Shown here: positions 8,227 through 16,479 of the stretch, piece by piece
How positions within the stretch are numbered: position 1 is the stretch's first letter
How the letters are laid out: each line of letters starts with the position of its first letter
From: JAVBNU01 sp031551265
Lineage (GTDB): Bacteria; Cyanobacteriota; Vampirovibrionia; Gastranaerophilales; Gastranaerophilaceae
Direction: 5' to 3'
NCBI GenBank assembly: GCA_031551265.1
Contig: JAVBNU010000005.1
Location: 62,001 to 126,000 of the forward strand
Length of the DNA: 64,000 bases
Program-made: the position numbers and the translations under genes
The notes under the pieces: model-generated
The model's input: the letters and a program-made list of their open reading frames with translations, nothing else
What the model was told of the DNA's origin: nothing
Databases searched by the model: none

Positions 8227-9219
8227 ATGAGCGACTTAATTTCCAGATTAGAACAGGGTAATTTATTCAAACTCGTACTTGGTGCAGCTAACGAGTGCAA
8301 TGAGAGCATTCGAAAAAACGTAGAAATCTACGCTGAAACCGATGTTGATATTTTTGATTTGAACCCCTCTGAAAAAGCCATAAAAACCGTATTCCAAACG
8401 ATTTCTGACTGCAACAAAAATCCTGACGATTACTTATATTGCGTAAGTCTCGTTGCAAAAGGGGACAAACACTACCAAAAAGCAGTCGTTGACAACAACA
8501 GATGTGCTACATGCGGCACCTGCATCGGGATGTGCCCTCAGGGTGCGATATATTTTGACGGTGAGGTGAAAGTTGATGAAAAAAAATGTATCGGCTGCGA
8601 GCAGTGCCATTGCGATTGTATAAGCTACGAATCAAAAACAGAAATCGAATTATCCAAAGCCTTAGACATCATTAAACAATACAAAATCGACATGATTGAG
8701 CTGCACATTTCCACAACAAATATTGATGACATTTTTTCAAAGTGGCAAAAAATTATCGCCAATTTTGACGGAATTTTGAGCATTTGTGCGGACAGAGCCA
8801 ATTTTTCGAATAAGCAACTTTTGGACGTATTATCAAAAATGATAAAAATGGCGGGGCGCGAGCGTGTAATTATACAAGCTGACGGCAATCCGATGTCAGG
8901 CGGCGAAGACACATATGAACCAACGTTACAGGCCGTTGCTTGCGCAGATTTGGTCAAGGATTTAGGCACATACATTTTTATTTCGGGCGGCACGAACTCG
9001 AAAACACCAGAGTTAGCAAAATTATGCAATGTCCGCTATAATGGAATAACTGTCGGCTCTTACGCCCGAAAAATCATCAAAACCGACTCACGCTCAACAG
9101 CCATCGAAAACGCATGCGAATTCGTAAACATCATCAAATCGCGTCATTCTGAGCCGTTAGGTGACGACTTGCACAAATTATACAATCCTTCGCAATGTCT
9201 CAGGATGACAGAGGATTAG
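8227..9219 (+). CDS. ldpA: LdpA-like iron-sulfur protein
   Basis: The 330-residue protein has an N-terminal part (LFKLVLGAANECNESIRKNV, then IYAETDVDIFDLNP) that resembles cyanobacterial LdpA. Two ferredoxin-type [4Fe-4S] motifs follow, CATCGTCIGMCP (about 95-106) and CIGCEQCHCDC (about 121-131), then an LdpA-type TIM-barrel-like region. In cyanobacteria LdpA is a redox-sensing Fe-S protein that adjusts the circadian clock to light; here only an electron-carrier or redox-sensor role is reasonable. The last 25 or so residues (from RHSEPLGDD) are encoded by an inserted palindromic repeat. It is first in an operon with tilS (gap 10 bp) and hpt. Confidence 0.75.
   Translation: MSDLISRLEQGNLFKLVLGAANECNESIRKNVEIYAETDVDIFDLNPSEKAIKTVFQTISDCNKNPDDYLYCVSLVAKGDKHYQKAVVDNNRCATCGTCIGMCPQGAIYFDGEVKVDEKKCIGCEQCHCDCISYESKTEIELSKALDIIKQYKIDMIELHISTTNIDDIFSKWQKIIANFDGILSICADRANFSNKQLLDVLSKMIKMAGRERVIIQADGNPMSGGEDTYEPTLQAVACADLVKDLGTYIFISGGTNSKTPELAKLCNVRYNGITVGSYARKIIKTDSRSTAIENACEFVNIIKSRHSEPLGDDLHKLYNPSQCLRMTED
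9143..9209 (+). repeat. Coding palindromic repeat at the 3' end of ldpA
   Basis: The 67-bp element begins GTCATTCTGAG and ends CTCAGGATGAC, so the ends are near-perfect inverted repeats of the GTCA/TGAC family seen in intergenic regions. It lies in frame and encodes the extra C-terminal tail of the LdpA-like protein. Confidence 0.75.
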
Positions 9220-9229
9220 ACAGGTAATC

Positions 9230-10615
9230 ATGAAAGAAAATGTTAAAAATTTTTTAATTAAGCATAATCTTTTGTCTGAAAAAACTTTTCTGGTGGGATA
9301 TTCAGGCGGTTATGACTCAACGTGTCTTTTACATATTTTGTCTGAATTGTCCAAAGATTACGGGTTTAAACTGGTGGCATTGCACCTTAACCACAATTGG
9401 CGCGGCGAAGAAGCCGAAAAAGAACAAATAAATTGCCAAAATTTATGTGCACAAGCCGGAATTGAATTCTATACAAAAACTTTACCAAAAACCGATAAAT
9501 GTAGCGAACTGGCGGCGAGAGAAGCACGATACGAATTTTTTGCCGGGTGCGCTGAAAAATTCAATGCCGAAGCAATTTTCACAGCCCATACAAAAACCGA
9601 CAATGCCGAAACTGTCTTATACAGAATAATTAAAGGTACAGGTATCGAAGGATTACGCGGTATTCCCGAAATTCGTGAGGAAAAAACATACAAAATTTAC
9701 AGACCTCTTTTAAATTTCTCGCGTGCTGAAATAGAGAAATACAATTTAGATAATGGCTTAAAACCTGAGTCAGACTCAAGCAATTTTGACATAAAATATG
9801 CCAGAAACAATATCCGTCACAGTATCATGCCGGCATTGCAAAAAATAAATGACAACGTAGAAAACGCTTTGAATACTCTGAGTTTATTGGCTTCGTCGGA
9901 GTTGAATATTGTCGATGAGTATTTACAACAAATAAAAAGCAACATAACCACGCCGTCTACGACGGCTCGCGATGACACCAAAAGTAAAAAAATAGACACA
10001 GACAAGTTTTTAGCACTCACAAAGGATGTGCGCCAAAAAATAATTTTTGAATTAATAAAAACCGTAAAAGAAAGCTATGACTATTCAGATGTCGCTGAAA
10101 TAATGAATTTCATTGATGCAAATCAAAACTCAAAAAACGGCAAAATAGCGTCTATAACAAAGGAATGTTGGCTTTTTGTATCGAACAAATATATTTATAC
10201 AACTTGTGATATTTTACCTCAACAGGATTGCGAAACCTTAGAAATTCCGGCTGAAGGCACTTATCCATGCGATAATTATGTATTAAAAATTGAAAAATAC
10301 AATAATGAAAAAGTAACTTTTTCGGCAGCAGATTTCACTATTTTCGTTGATTTAAGCAAAATCAGCTTCCCTCTGGAATTACGGAAAAGGGATATCACAA
10401 AGGAAGATGCAGACTATATACAGCCTTTCGGGATGACAGGGAAAATGAAACTCAAAAAATACTTCATAAATAGACATATAAGTCGTTTTGAACGTGATAA
10501 AAATTTACTTTTATGCAAAAATAACGATATCTTGTGGGTCACGGGAGTGGGCATAAGCGAAAAACTAAGAGTGGTTGAGCAGCCCACACACAAGATTTCA
10601 CTGGTTTTAAAATAA
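9230..10615 (+). CDS. tilS: tRNA(Ile)-lysidine synthase
   Basis: TilS uses ATP and lysine to modify C34 of the CAU-anticodon tRNA-Ile to lysidine, so that it reads AUA. The 461-residue protein has the PP-loop SGGYDS at 25-30, the HLNHNWRG motif near 59, and the C-terminal TilS domain (PFGMTGKMKLKKYFINRHISRFERD). Full length for the family. It lies between ldpA and hpt in a tight operon, and tilS-hpt adjacency is common in bacteria. Around residue 243 the sequence TTPSTTARDDT is encoded by CCGTCTACGACGG and flanking bases, which look like a fragment of a dispersed palindrome. Confidence 0.93.
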   Translation: MKENVKNFLIKHNLLSEKTFLVGYSGGYDSTCLLHILSELSKDYGFKLVALHLNHNWRGEEAEKEQINCQNLCAQAGIEFYTKTLPKTDKCSELAAREARYEFFAGCAEKFNAEAIFTAHTKTDNAETVLYRIIKGTGIEGLRGIPEIREEKTYKIYRPLLNFSRAEIEKYNLDNGLKPESDSSNFDIKYARNNIRHSIMPALQKINDNVENALNTLSLLASSELNIVDEYLQQIKSNITTPSTTARDDTKSKKIDTDKFLALTKDVRQKIIFELIKTVKESYDYSDVAEIMNFIDANQNSKNGKIASITKECWLFVSNKYIYTTCDILPQQDCETLEIPAEGTYPCDNYVLKIEKYNNEKVTFSAADFTIFVDLSKISFPLELRKRDITKEDADYIQPFGMTGKMKLKKYFINRHISRFERDKNLLLCKNNDILWVTGVGISEKLRVVEQPTHKISLVLK

Positions 10616-10631
10616 TTAAGGAAATAAGACT

Positions 10632-11165
10632 ATGGACGAGATAAAGGTTTTATATTCGAAAGCCCAAATTCAAAAAAGAATTGACGAAATTGCGAAAGAA
10701 ATCAACACACTATACAAAGGTGAAGAAGAAGTGATAGCAATATGTGTACTCAAGGGCGCATGTATGTTTTTTACCGATTTAGTGAAAAGCATCACTGTGC
10801 CGGTGAAGTTTGAGTTCATAAAGCTTAGCAGCTATGGCGATGACACAAAATCAAGCGGGACTTTCCATGAGGTCACACTTAATTTAGGCGACCTGACCGG
10901 CAAAAACGTTATATTAGTCGAAGATATAGTCGACACAGGACACACGCTGCAATTTTTAAACAACTATCTGAATGAAAAATACAAAATGAAAAGCTACAGA
11001 ACCGTTGCGCTACTGAATAAAGTCATTGCACGCAGCAAAGATTCAAATGTAGACGCTGATTTTTACGGTTTTAAAGTTGACGACAAATTCGTCGTTGGCT
11101 ACGGGCTTGATCATCAGGGTTTTTACAGGGAATTGGATTTTATAGGGTACTTCCCGAATAAATAG
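10632..11165 (+). CDS. hpt: Hypoxanthine phosphoribosyltransferase
   Basis: The enzyme converts hypoxanthine or guanine with PRPP into IMP or GMP in purine salvage. The 177-residue protein carries the PRPP-binding motif VILVEDIVDTGHTL (about 94-107) and an N-terminal LKGACMFFTDL loop, both typical of type I phosphoribosyltransferases of the Hpt group. It is third in the ldpA-tilS-hpt operon, 16 bases after tilS. Its last 26 bases overlap the end of the convergent gene at 11140-11967. Confidence 0.93.
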   Translation: MDEIKVLYSKAQIQKRIDEIAKEINTLYKGEEEVIAICVLKGACMFFTDLVKSITVPVKFEFIKLSSYGDDTKSSGTFHEVTLNLGDLTGKNVILVEDIVDTGHTLQFLNNYLNEKYKMKSYRTVALLNKVIARSKDSNVDADFYGFKVDDKFVVGYGLDHQGFYRELDFIGYFPNK

Positions 11166-11967
11166 TCGGTAAATATTTTCCGGCTAATTTATAATATTCT
11201 AAAATCGCTTTATCGAGGCTCACATAGCTAACACCACTCCCCGGGATACTGCCGCCGAGGATTTTATCTATTTTATCCAGTTTTTTGGCATCACGTGGCT
11301 CTATATCCATACGATGAGCATTTTTGCCAAGAGAATATTTCGGATTATCGACGTAGAACTGTGTATACTTGAACATTTGTTCAGATACCGAAAGTGACAG
11401 CCTGGAGTGCAATTTCCCGTCCACAAATGCCTCAACATCAAAAGGTTGGCCATATACAATCGGATTTAGAGATAGTCCTGCTTTTTTGAAATGACGCATT
11501 AACATTTTTGTGTCACCCATCAATATATACGTGGTAAGCCAAACAAGCTCCTGGTTTTCATCATAGGCTCTTGTGTCAACCTTATTTCCATCCTCACCAT
11601 AATCAGTCTCAGTCTTGAGATTGCCTTTTTTATCGTATATTTTTCGCGACACAATGCCCGCAGCATCTCCATGATCCTCAATAGCGCGCATGTGCTCTGC
11701 GCCCACGCCATGGTGGTAGGTCGTTGTTGTATAAAAACCGCTTGGCATCACTTCGGTTAGCTTATAAAGTCTGTTATTTCTAAGTTCTTGTATTTCTTTG
11801 CGGCCATCTTCCAACTCGGTCAAAATAATTTCCGGTTCTTTTCCAAGCTCTGACCGTGGTTGCCCAAATGAAACCGTATCGCTCGGAGGCTGATAGAAAG
11901 ATAAGTTTCTTGAAGGCAAAGCAGTGGAATACGTATTAAATTTAAAATTTGTCGGGCTAATTTTCAT
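11140..11967 (-). CDS. Tagged protein (VSFG motif), paralogue of the next gene, function unknown
   Basis: This 275-residue protein starts MKISPTNFKFN and carries the tag core T-V-S-F-G at residues 31-35. A domain follows that resembles the neighbour at 11957-12787: shared segments include F-V-x-x-K-L-H-S-R, a Y-T-x-F-x-x-D-x-P segment, S-L-G-x-x-A-x-R-x-D, and a C-terminal Y-x-L-L/A-G-K. The middle (DHGDAAGIVSRKIYDKKGNLK ...) resembles the strand-rich antitoxin-component/RHS-like YD repeats (Y-D-x-K-G-N). Its ATG overlaps the end of the upstream paralogue by 11 bases, so the two are translationally coupled. There is no signal peptide or membrane segment. Confidence 0.65.
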   Translation of the reverse strand: MKISPTNFKFNTYSTALPSRNLSFYQPPSDTVSFGQPRSELGKEPEIILTELEDGRKEIQELRNNRLYKLTEVMPSGFYTTTTYHHGVGAEHMRAIEDHGDAAGIVSRKIYDKKGNLKTETDYGEDGNKVDTRAYDENQELVWLTTYILMGDTKMLMRHFKKAGLSLNPIVYGQPFDVEAFVDGKLHSRLSLSVSEQMFKYTQFYVDNPKYSLGKNAHRMDIEPRDAKKLDKIDKILGGSIPGSGVSYVSLDKAILEYYKLAGKYLPTIYSGSTL

Positions 11968-12787
11968 TTTTCTCGCTTTTCAAATGTTTACCTAACAGCT
12001 TAAAATAATTATTGAACGTATTAAAATATTGTTTGCTATAATCTTGATCGTTCTGTCTGGAATACGCAATTCTTAGTGTGAGATCCATTTTTTCAAGTTT
12101 TAACACATCTTTTGCCGGCATGTCGATTCTAATAGCTTTATCGCCCAATGAAGCATCAGGAATATCAGCTAAAAATCTCGTGTATGACACTTCATTGTCT
12201 TTAAAGAACAATTTCGTTCTGGAATGTAATTTATTCTTAACAAACGTTTCAATATATACGGGATTATCGTATAAAAACAGTGAGGGTGGAAATCCTGATT
12301 TTGTCAGTTGACGAATAGCAAGTTTAGGATTGCTTATGTTGAAATAAATTGAATGGCGCTCAGGCGCAGCTCCAGGGGCAAACAGAATATTCTCCAATCT
12401 CTTGCCTTTGGGATCATATGCTGTTTGAGTCCGTATGTTGCATTTTTTATCGAAAACAAGGCGCAGCTTTTGACCATCCTCAGCAACATAAGTAACAACA
12501 GCCGGCGTGGCGTCGTCGCCTTTATATTTATGATAAGACACTGTTTGTATCTCATTGTCGGGAGTTTTGCCAACGGTTTCTCTGATACGTCCTTTTTTGT
12601 TTTTCACTATTTTAGAGTAGATTATGTCTTTAAGCTGGTCGGTATGTGGCGTTTCGGAAACAGCCTGCGATGTTTCACCAAAACTAACCGAATCGTACTG
12701 AGATTTCACGCAAACAGCAGGACGTGCAGCTGTTTTCTCTCTTTGAATCCTAATAGGATTGTAACATTGTATGGAACCAATTTTCAT
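11957..12787 (-). CDS. Tagged protein (VSFG motif), first of a tandem paralogous pair
   Basis: This 276-residue protein starts MKIGSIQCYNP with the tag core Y-D-S-V-S-F-G at 31-37. The body is homologous to the downstream gene; it has the short Y-D-x-K-G pattern (TAYDPKGKRLE) and the conserved F-V-x-x-K-L-H-S-R segment. The pair probably arose by tandem duplication and has since diverged strongly. Upstream lies one of three identical 29-bp copies of the shared promoter element (12822-12850). The sequence suggests a soluble protein. Function unknown; the Y-D-x-x-G-N repeats hint at a surface or secreted strand-rich fold, but this is weak. Confidence 0.65.
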   Translation of the reverse strand: MKIGSIQCYNPIRIQREKTAARPAVCVKSQYDSVSFGETSQAVSETPHTDQLKDIIYSKIVKNKKGRIRETVGKTPDNEIQTVSYHKYKGDDATPAVVTYVAEDGQKLRLVFDKKCNIRTQTAYDPKGKRLENILFAPGAAPERHSIYFNISNPKLAIRQLTKSGFPPSLFLYDNPVYIETFVKNKLHSRTKLFFKDNEVSYTRFLADIPDASLGDKAIRIDMPAKDVLKLEKMDLTLRIAYSRQNDQDYSKQYFNTFNNYFKLLGKHLKSEKNEN

Positions 12788-12818
12788 ATCTTATTTTTCT
12801 CTTCTAACACTTCACATG

Positions 12819-12850
12819 TAATTAAAAACCAAACATAAAAAAATTTGCTA
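12819..12850 (-). promoter_or_regulatory. Shared tag-regulon promoter element (copy A)
   Basis: On the minus strand TAGCAAA is followed by seven Ts, ATGTTTGG and TTTTTAATTA. The first 29 bases are identical to those at 22361-22389 and 23615-23643. The TTAATT-like -10 lies about 33 bases before the ATG at 12787. Confidence 0.65.
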
Positions 12851-12891
12851 GTGAAAAAAGAAATAATCATTTTTTTATATTTTTATTGTGA

Positions 12892-12903
12892 GATAATATT
12901 ACC
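12892..12903 (+). promoter_or_regulatory. Likely leaderless -10 box of uvrA
   Basis: GATAAT (12892-12897) ends seven bases before the uvrA ATG at 12904, with no Shine-Dalgarno sequence between. The upstream region is a T-rich tract without a clear -35. Confidence 0.45.
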
Positions 12904-15732
12904 ATGAGTGAGAAGATAATTATCAGGAAGGCGAATCAACACAACCTCAAAGATGTTGATTTGGAATTGCCAAAAAACGAGTTAATAGTTTTCACGGGGG
13001 TTAGCGGTTCGGGGAAAAGTTCTCTGGCGTTTGATACTATTTTTGCTGAAGGTCAACGACGTTATGTTGAGAGTCTTTCGACTTATGCGCGCCAATTTTT
13101 AGGACAAATGGACAAGCCTGATGTCGAGAGTATTGAAGGGCTATCACCTGCTATTTCAATTGACCAAAAATCAACCAGCAACAACCCACGCTCAACTGTT
13201 GGCACAGTTACAGAAATTTATGACTACTTGCGCCTTTTGTTTGCGAGGGTTGGCACGCCATATTGTCCTGAATGCGGCAGTGATATCAAGCCGCAAACTG
13301 TCGATGAAATTGTCGATAAGGTGATGAGTTTTCCTGAGGGTACTAAAATTCAAATAATGGCGCCGATTATTCGCGGCAAAAAAGGCGAATATCAGACGTT
13401 GATTGAAGAATTAAAACAAGAAGGCTTTATAAGATTGCGAGTTGACGGCGAAATTTACAACACTGATGAATCTGACATTGAATTGCAAAAAACAGCCAAG
13501 CACAACATTGATATTGTTGTCGACCGTATAGTTGTGAAACCTGATGCGCAGTCACGCATTGCTGATAGTGTGCAAATTGCGCTGCAAAAGGCTAACGGGC
13601 TTATGACACTTGATGTGCTTGGTGATAAAGAATATTTATTCAGCGAAAAGCTGGCATGTGCACACTGCAACTTAAGTTTCGAAGAGCTTGCGCCGCGTAT
13701 ATTTAGTTTTAACAGTCCTTATGGTGCTTGTCCTCAGTGCCACGGCTTAGGGGCACATTTTGAGGCTGATGCAAGTTTGCTTATTCCTGATATGACAAAA
13801 TCGTTGCGTGAAGGAGCGATATATCCATGGGCGCGTACAGGAAACTCGTATTATCAGGAACTTTTGTCATCAGTTGCGACTCATTTTGGTATCGACATGG
13901 ATGCGCCATTTGAAAGTTTATCTGAAAAACATCAAAAAATAATTTTGCACGGCTCAGGCAAAGAAAAAGTAAAACTACATTTTCAGAATTTCAGCAGAAA
14001 CGGCTGGAGCACCATTAATAAGCCTTTTTGCGGGATAATAAATTATTTTCAGGACAGATATAATGAAACAGGCTCCGAGGATGTCAGAAATGACATCGAG
14101 AAATACATGGCGTCAATTCCCTGTTCAGCCTGTCAAGGAACAAGATTAAAGCCATTTTCACTCGCTGTAAAAATTAACGGCAAAAATATTCATGAAGTTT
14201 CTAAAATGCCGATAGTTGATTGTTATAATTTTATTTCCGGATTATCGTTAGAACTTAGTGATTATCAAATGGAGATTGCAAAACAAGTTTTGGAAGAAAT
14301 CCGTGCAAGACTGAAGTTTTTGATAGATGTTGGGCTGGATTATCTGGATTTAGCGAGGATGGCAGGGACTTTATCGGGTGGTGAAGCCCAGCGAATCAGA
14401 CTGGCGACTCAAATCGGCAGCGGTTTGTCGGGCGTGCTTTATGTCCTTGACGAGCCATCCATTGGCTTGCATCAGTATAACAACGATATGTTGATAAAAA
14501 CTTTAATGCGTTTGCGTAATCTGGGTAATACGCTGATTGTCGTTGAACACGACGAAGATACGATTAAACACGCTGATTATATTGTGGATATTGGTCCTTA
14601 TGCAGGTGTGAATGGTGGAACCATTGTAGCAACAGGTTCGCAAGATGATATTATAAAAAATCCTAAATCTGTGACCGGCAAATTTTTGAGCGGCGAGTTG
14701 AAAATCCCTCTACCGAAAAAACACCGTGAAGGTAACGGGCTATATCTCAACGTTATCGACGCTCATAAAAATAATTTGAAAAATGTGAATATTGATATTC
14801 CAATGGGAAAAATGGTTGCAATTACAGGAGTCAGCGGCTCGGGCAAATCTACTTTAATGCAAGATATTATTCAAGAATATGCAATTCATAAACTCCGTAA
14901 AAATAAGCCAAAACCTCAGGGTATAAAAGAAATTATCGGTTTTGAGCATATTGATAAAATTATTGATATAGACCAATCTCCTATTGGCCGTACACCGCGT
15001 TCAAATCCCGCGACTTATACGGATGTGTTTACCCATATTCGTGATTTGTTTGCACAGACAAATGAATCTAAAATGCGCGGCTACAAGCAAGGACGTTTTA
15101 GTTTCAACGTCAAAGGCGGCCGTTGTGAAGCTTGTAACGGTGATGGTGTTATAAAAATTGAGATGAATTTCCTTTCTGACGTATACGTTAAATGCGATGT
15201 ATGCAAAGGCAAACGCTACAACCGTGAGACACTTGAGGTTAAATACAAAGGCAAAAGTATTTCGGATGTTCTCGAGATGAGTGTTGCCGAAGCGTTAGAA
15301 TTTTTTAAACATATACCTAAAATTAAAAATCGCTTGCAAACGCTATATGATGTCGGGCTTGACTACATAAAACTCGGTCAAAGTGCGACAACACTCTCTG
15401 GTGGTGAGGCACAGAGAATTAAGCTAAGCGCTGAGTTAAATAAAAAAGCGACAGGCAAAACGCTTTACTTGCTCGATGAACCGTCTGTCGGGCTGCACTG
15501 GTACGATTTGGATAAGCTGATAAAAATCTTGAACAAGCTGGCTGACAGCGGCAATACCATTTTGATAATTGAGCACAATATGGATGTCATAAAAGTTGCT
15601 GATTATATTATTGACCTTGGGCCGGGGGGCGGCAGTCAGGGAGGTCAAGTTGTGGCAACAGGCACACCCGAAGAAGTTGCGAAAGCAAAAAACTCCCACA
15701 CGGGCGACTACCTTAAAAACTGGCTGAAGTAA
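12904..15732 (+). CDS. uvrA: Excinuclease ABC subunit A
   Basis: UvrA is the damage-recognition ATPase of nucleotide excision repair. The 942-residue protein has two ABC ATPase modules, each with a Walker A (GVSGSGKSS near 32 and GVSGSGKST near 640), the signature LSGGEAQR, and Walker B LDEPSIGLH/LDEPSVGLH. The zinc-binding cysteines are visible as CAHC/CPQC (first module) and CEAC...CDVC (second). Length is typical. It is transcribed away from the tagged pair and is apparently monocistronic, with no uvrB in view. Confidence 0.96.
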   Translation: MSEKIIIRKANQHNLKDVDLELPKNELIVFTGVSGSGKSSLAFDTIFAEGQRRYVESLSTYARQFLGQMDKPDVESIEGLSPAISIDQKSTSNNPRSTVGTVTEIYDYLRLLFARVGTPYCPECGSDIKPQTVDEIVDKVMSFPEGTKIQIMAPIIRGKKGEYQTLIEELKQEGFIRLRVDGEIYNTDESDIELQKTAKHNIDIVVDRIVVKPDAQSRIADSVQIALQKANGLMTLDVLGDKEYLFSEKLACAHCNLSFEELAPRIFSFNSPYGACPQCHGLGAHFEADASLLIPDMTKSLREGAIYPWARTGNSYYQELLSSVATHFGIDMDAPFESLSEKHQKIILHGSGKEKVKLHFQNFSRNGWSTINKPFCGIINYFQDRYNETGSEDVRNDIEKYMASIPCSACQGTRLKPFSLAVKINGKNIHEVSKMPIVDCYNFISGLSLELSDYQMEIAKQVLEEIRARLKFLIDVGLDYLDLARMAGTLSGGEAQRIRLATQIGSGLSGVLYVLDEPSIGLHQYNNDMLIKTLMRLRNLGNTLIVVEHDEDTIKHADYIVDIGPYAGVNGGTIVATGSQDDIIKNPKSVTGKFLSGELKIPLPKKHREGNGLYLNVIDAHKNNLKNVNIDIPMGKMVAITGVSGSGKSTLMQDIIQEYAIHKLRKNKPKPQGIKEIIGFEHIDKIIDIDQSPIGRTPRSNPATYTDVFTHIRDLFAQTNESKMRGYKQGRFSFNVKGGRCEACNGDGVIKIEMNFLSDVYVKCDVCKGKRYNRETLEVKYKGKSISDVLEMSVAEALEFFKHIPKIKNRLQTLYDVGLDYIKLGQSATTLSGGEAQRIKLSAELNKKATGKTLYLLDEPSVGLHWYDLDKLIKILNKLADSGNTILIIEHNMDVIKVADYIIDLGPGGGSQGGQVVATGTPEEVAKAKNSHTGDYLKNWLK

Positions 15733-15781
15733 TCAGAATATAAAGGAACGAGGGACTTAAAATTTTGCATATTTTTAATTT

Positions 15782-15860
15782 GTACCCCTCACCCGAATTT
15801 CTATTACTCGCAAACTCGTAATGAAATTCGACCTCTCCCGCATTGGGGCGAGGTGAGGGC
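15782..15860. repeat. Dispersed CCCCTCACC...GGTGAGGG repeat
   Basis: The unit runs from TACCCCTCACCCG to GGGGCGAGGTGAGGG, with CCTCTCCCGC inside. Its ends are inverted, so it can fold into a long hairpin and may act as the terminator after uvrA. Related copies are at 25708-25852 and 44409-44450. Confidence 0.7.
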
Positions 15861-15901
15861 TGTAAGCAATTAGGATGGGCTATTGCCCACCAGCTTTGAA
15901 G

Positions 15902-16477
15902 CTATTCAAACCAATCAATCAATGCTTTGCATTCGCCGAAATTGAGTTCGTTCGTGTAGCTGTTATTCTGCAAAACTTTATACGAGAGATTGTACGAAAG
16001 CGGTTCGGTGTTGATACCTGAATTGTCGAGCATTGCCTGCGATATTTTTTTCTCTGCAACATCATAAACCTGACTGTAGTTCAGGCCTAAGCTTGCGCAA
16101 CAAGGCGCTGTTGCTTTATCATCATCTGAGAATATCAATAAGCCGTAACTGCGACACACCAAGCCGCGGTGTTCGTAAATACAACATTTTTTGTCAACTA
16201 AAAACGGGCACTTATAAAATTTTTCCGTGTTATTTTCATTTTGTTGCAGTTTTTTAGCTGTCGAAATGTTATTACTTATCTTGCCTAAAATTTCAGGGTG
16301 TAGCTTGCTCATCCCGAGTTTCATATATGCAAACTCAAGTTGTGAAATCGGATAAAGACCGGTTTCACAACACATTGCGCAGCCTTCTTTACAGCAAATA
16401 TAAGGTTCTTGCGCGGCAAAACAACTGTCTATATACGCCTGAATTTTATGTATGTATTCATCATATTTTGCCAACAT
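15902..16477 (-). CDS. YkgJ-type cysteine-cluster (putative Fe/Zn-binding) protein
   Basis: The 191-residue protein has CCKEGCAMCC (about residues 28-37), the C-x(3)-C-x(2)-CC-like cluster of the YkgJ/UPF0153 family, followed by further cysteines (CPFLVDKKCCIYEHRGLVCR), the family's second metal motif. The family is thought to bind zinc or iron-sulfur, with no settled function. It starts two bases after the stop of the U32 gene upstream, so the two are co-transcribed and may act together. Confidence 0.8.
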   Translation of the reverse strand: MLAKYDEYIHKIQAYIDSCFAAQEPYICCKEGCAMCCETGLYPISQLEFAYMKLGMSKLHPEILGKISNNISTAKKLQQNENNTEKFYKCPFLVDKKCCIYEHRGLVCRSYGLLIFSDDDKATAPCCASLGLNYSQVYDVAEKKISQAMLDNSGINTEPLSYNLSYKVLQNNSYTNELNFGECKALIDWFE

Positions 16478-16479
16478 AT

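Noticed and set aside
12353..12838. A 161-codon open frame antisense to the tagged gene at 11957-12787
   Set aside because: The minus-strand gene has a paralogue, a ribosome-binding site and a promoter element; the antisense frame has none of these.
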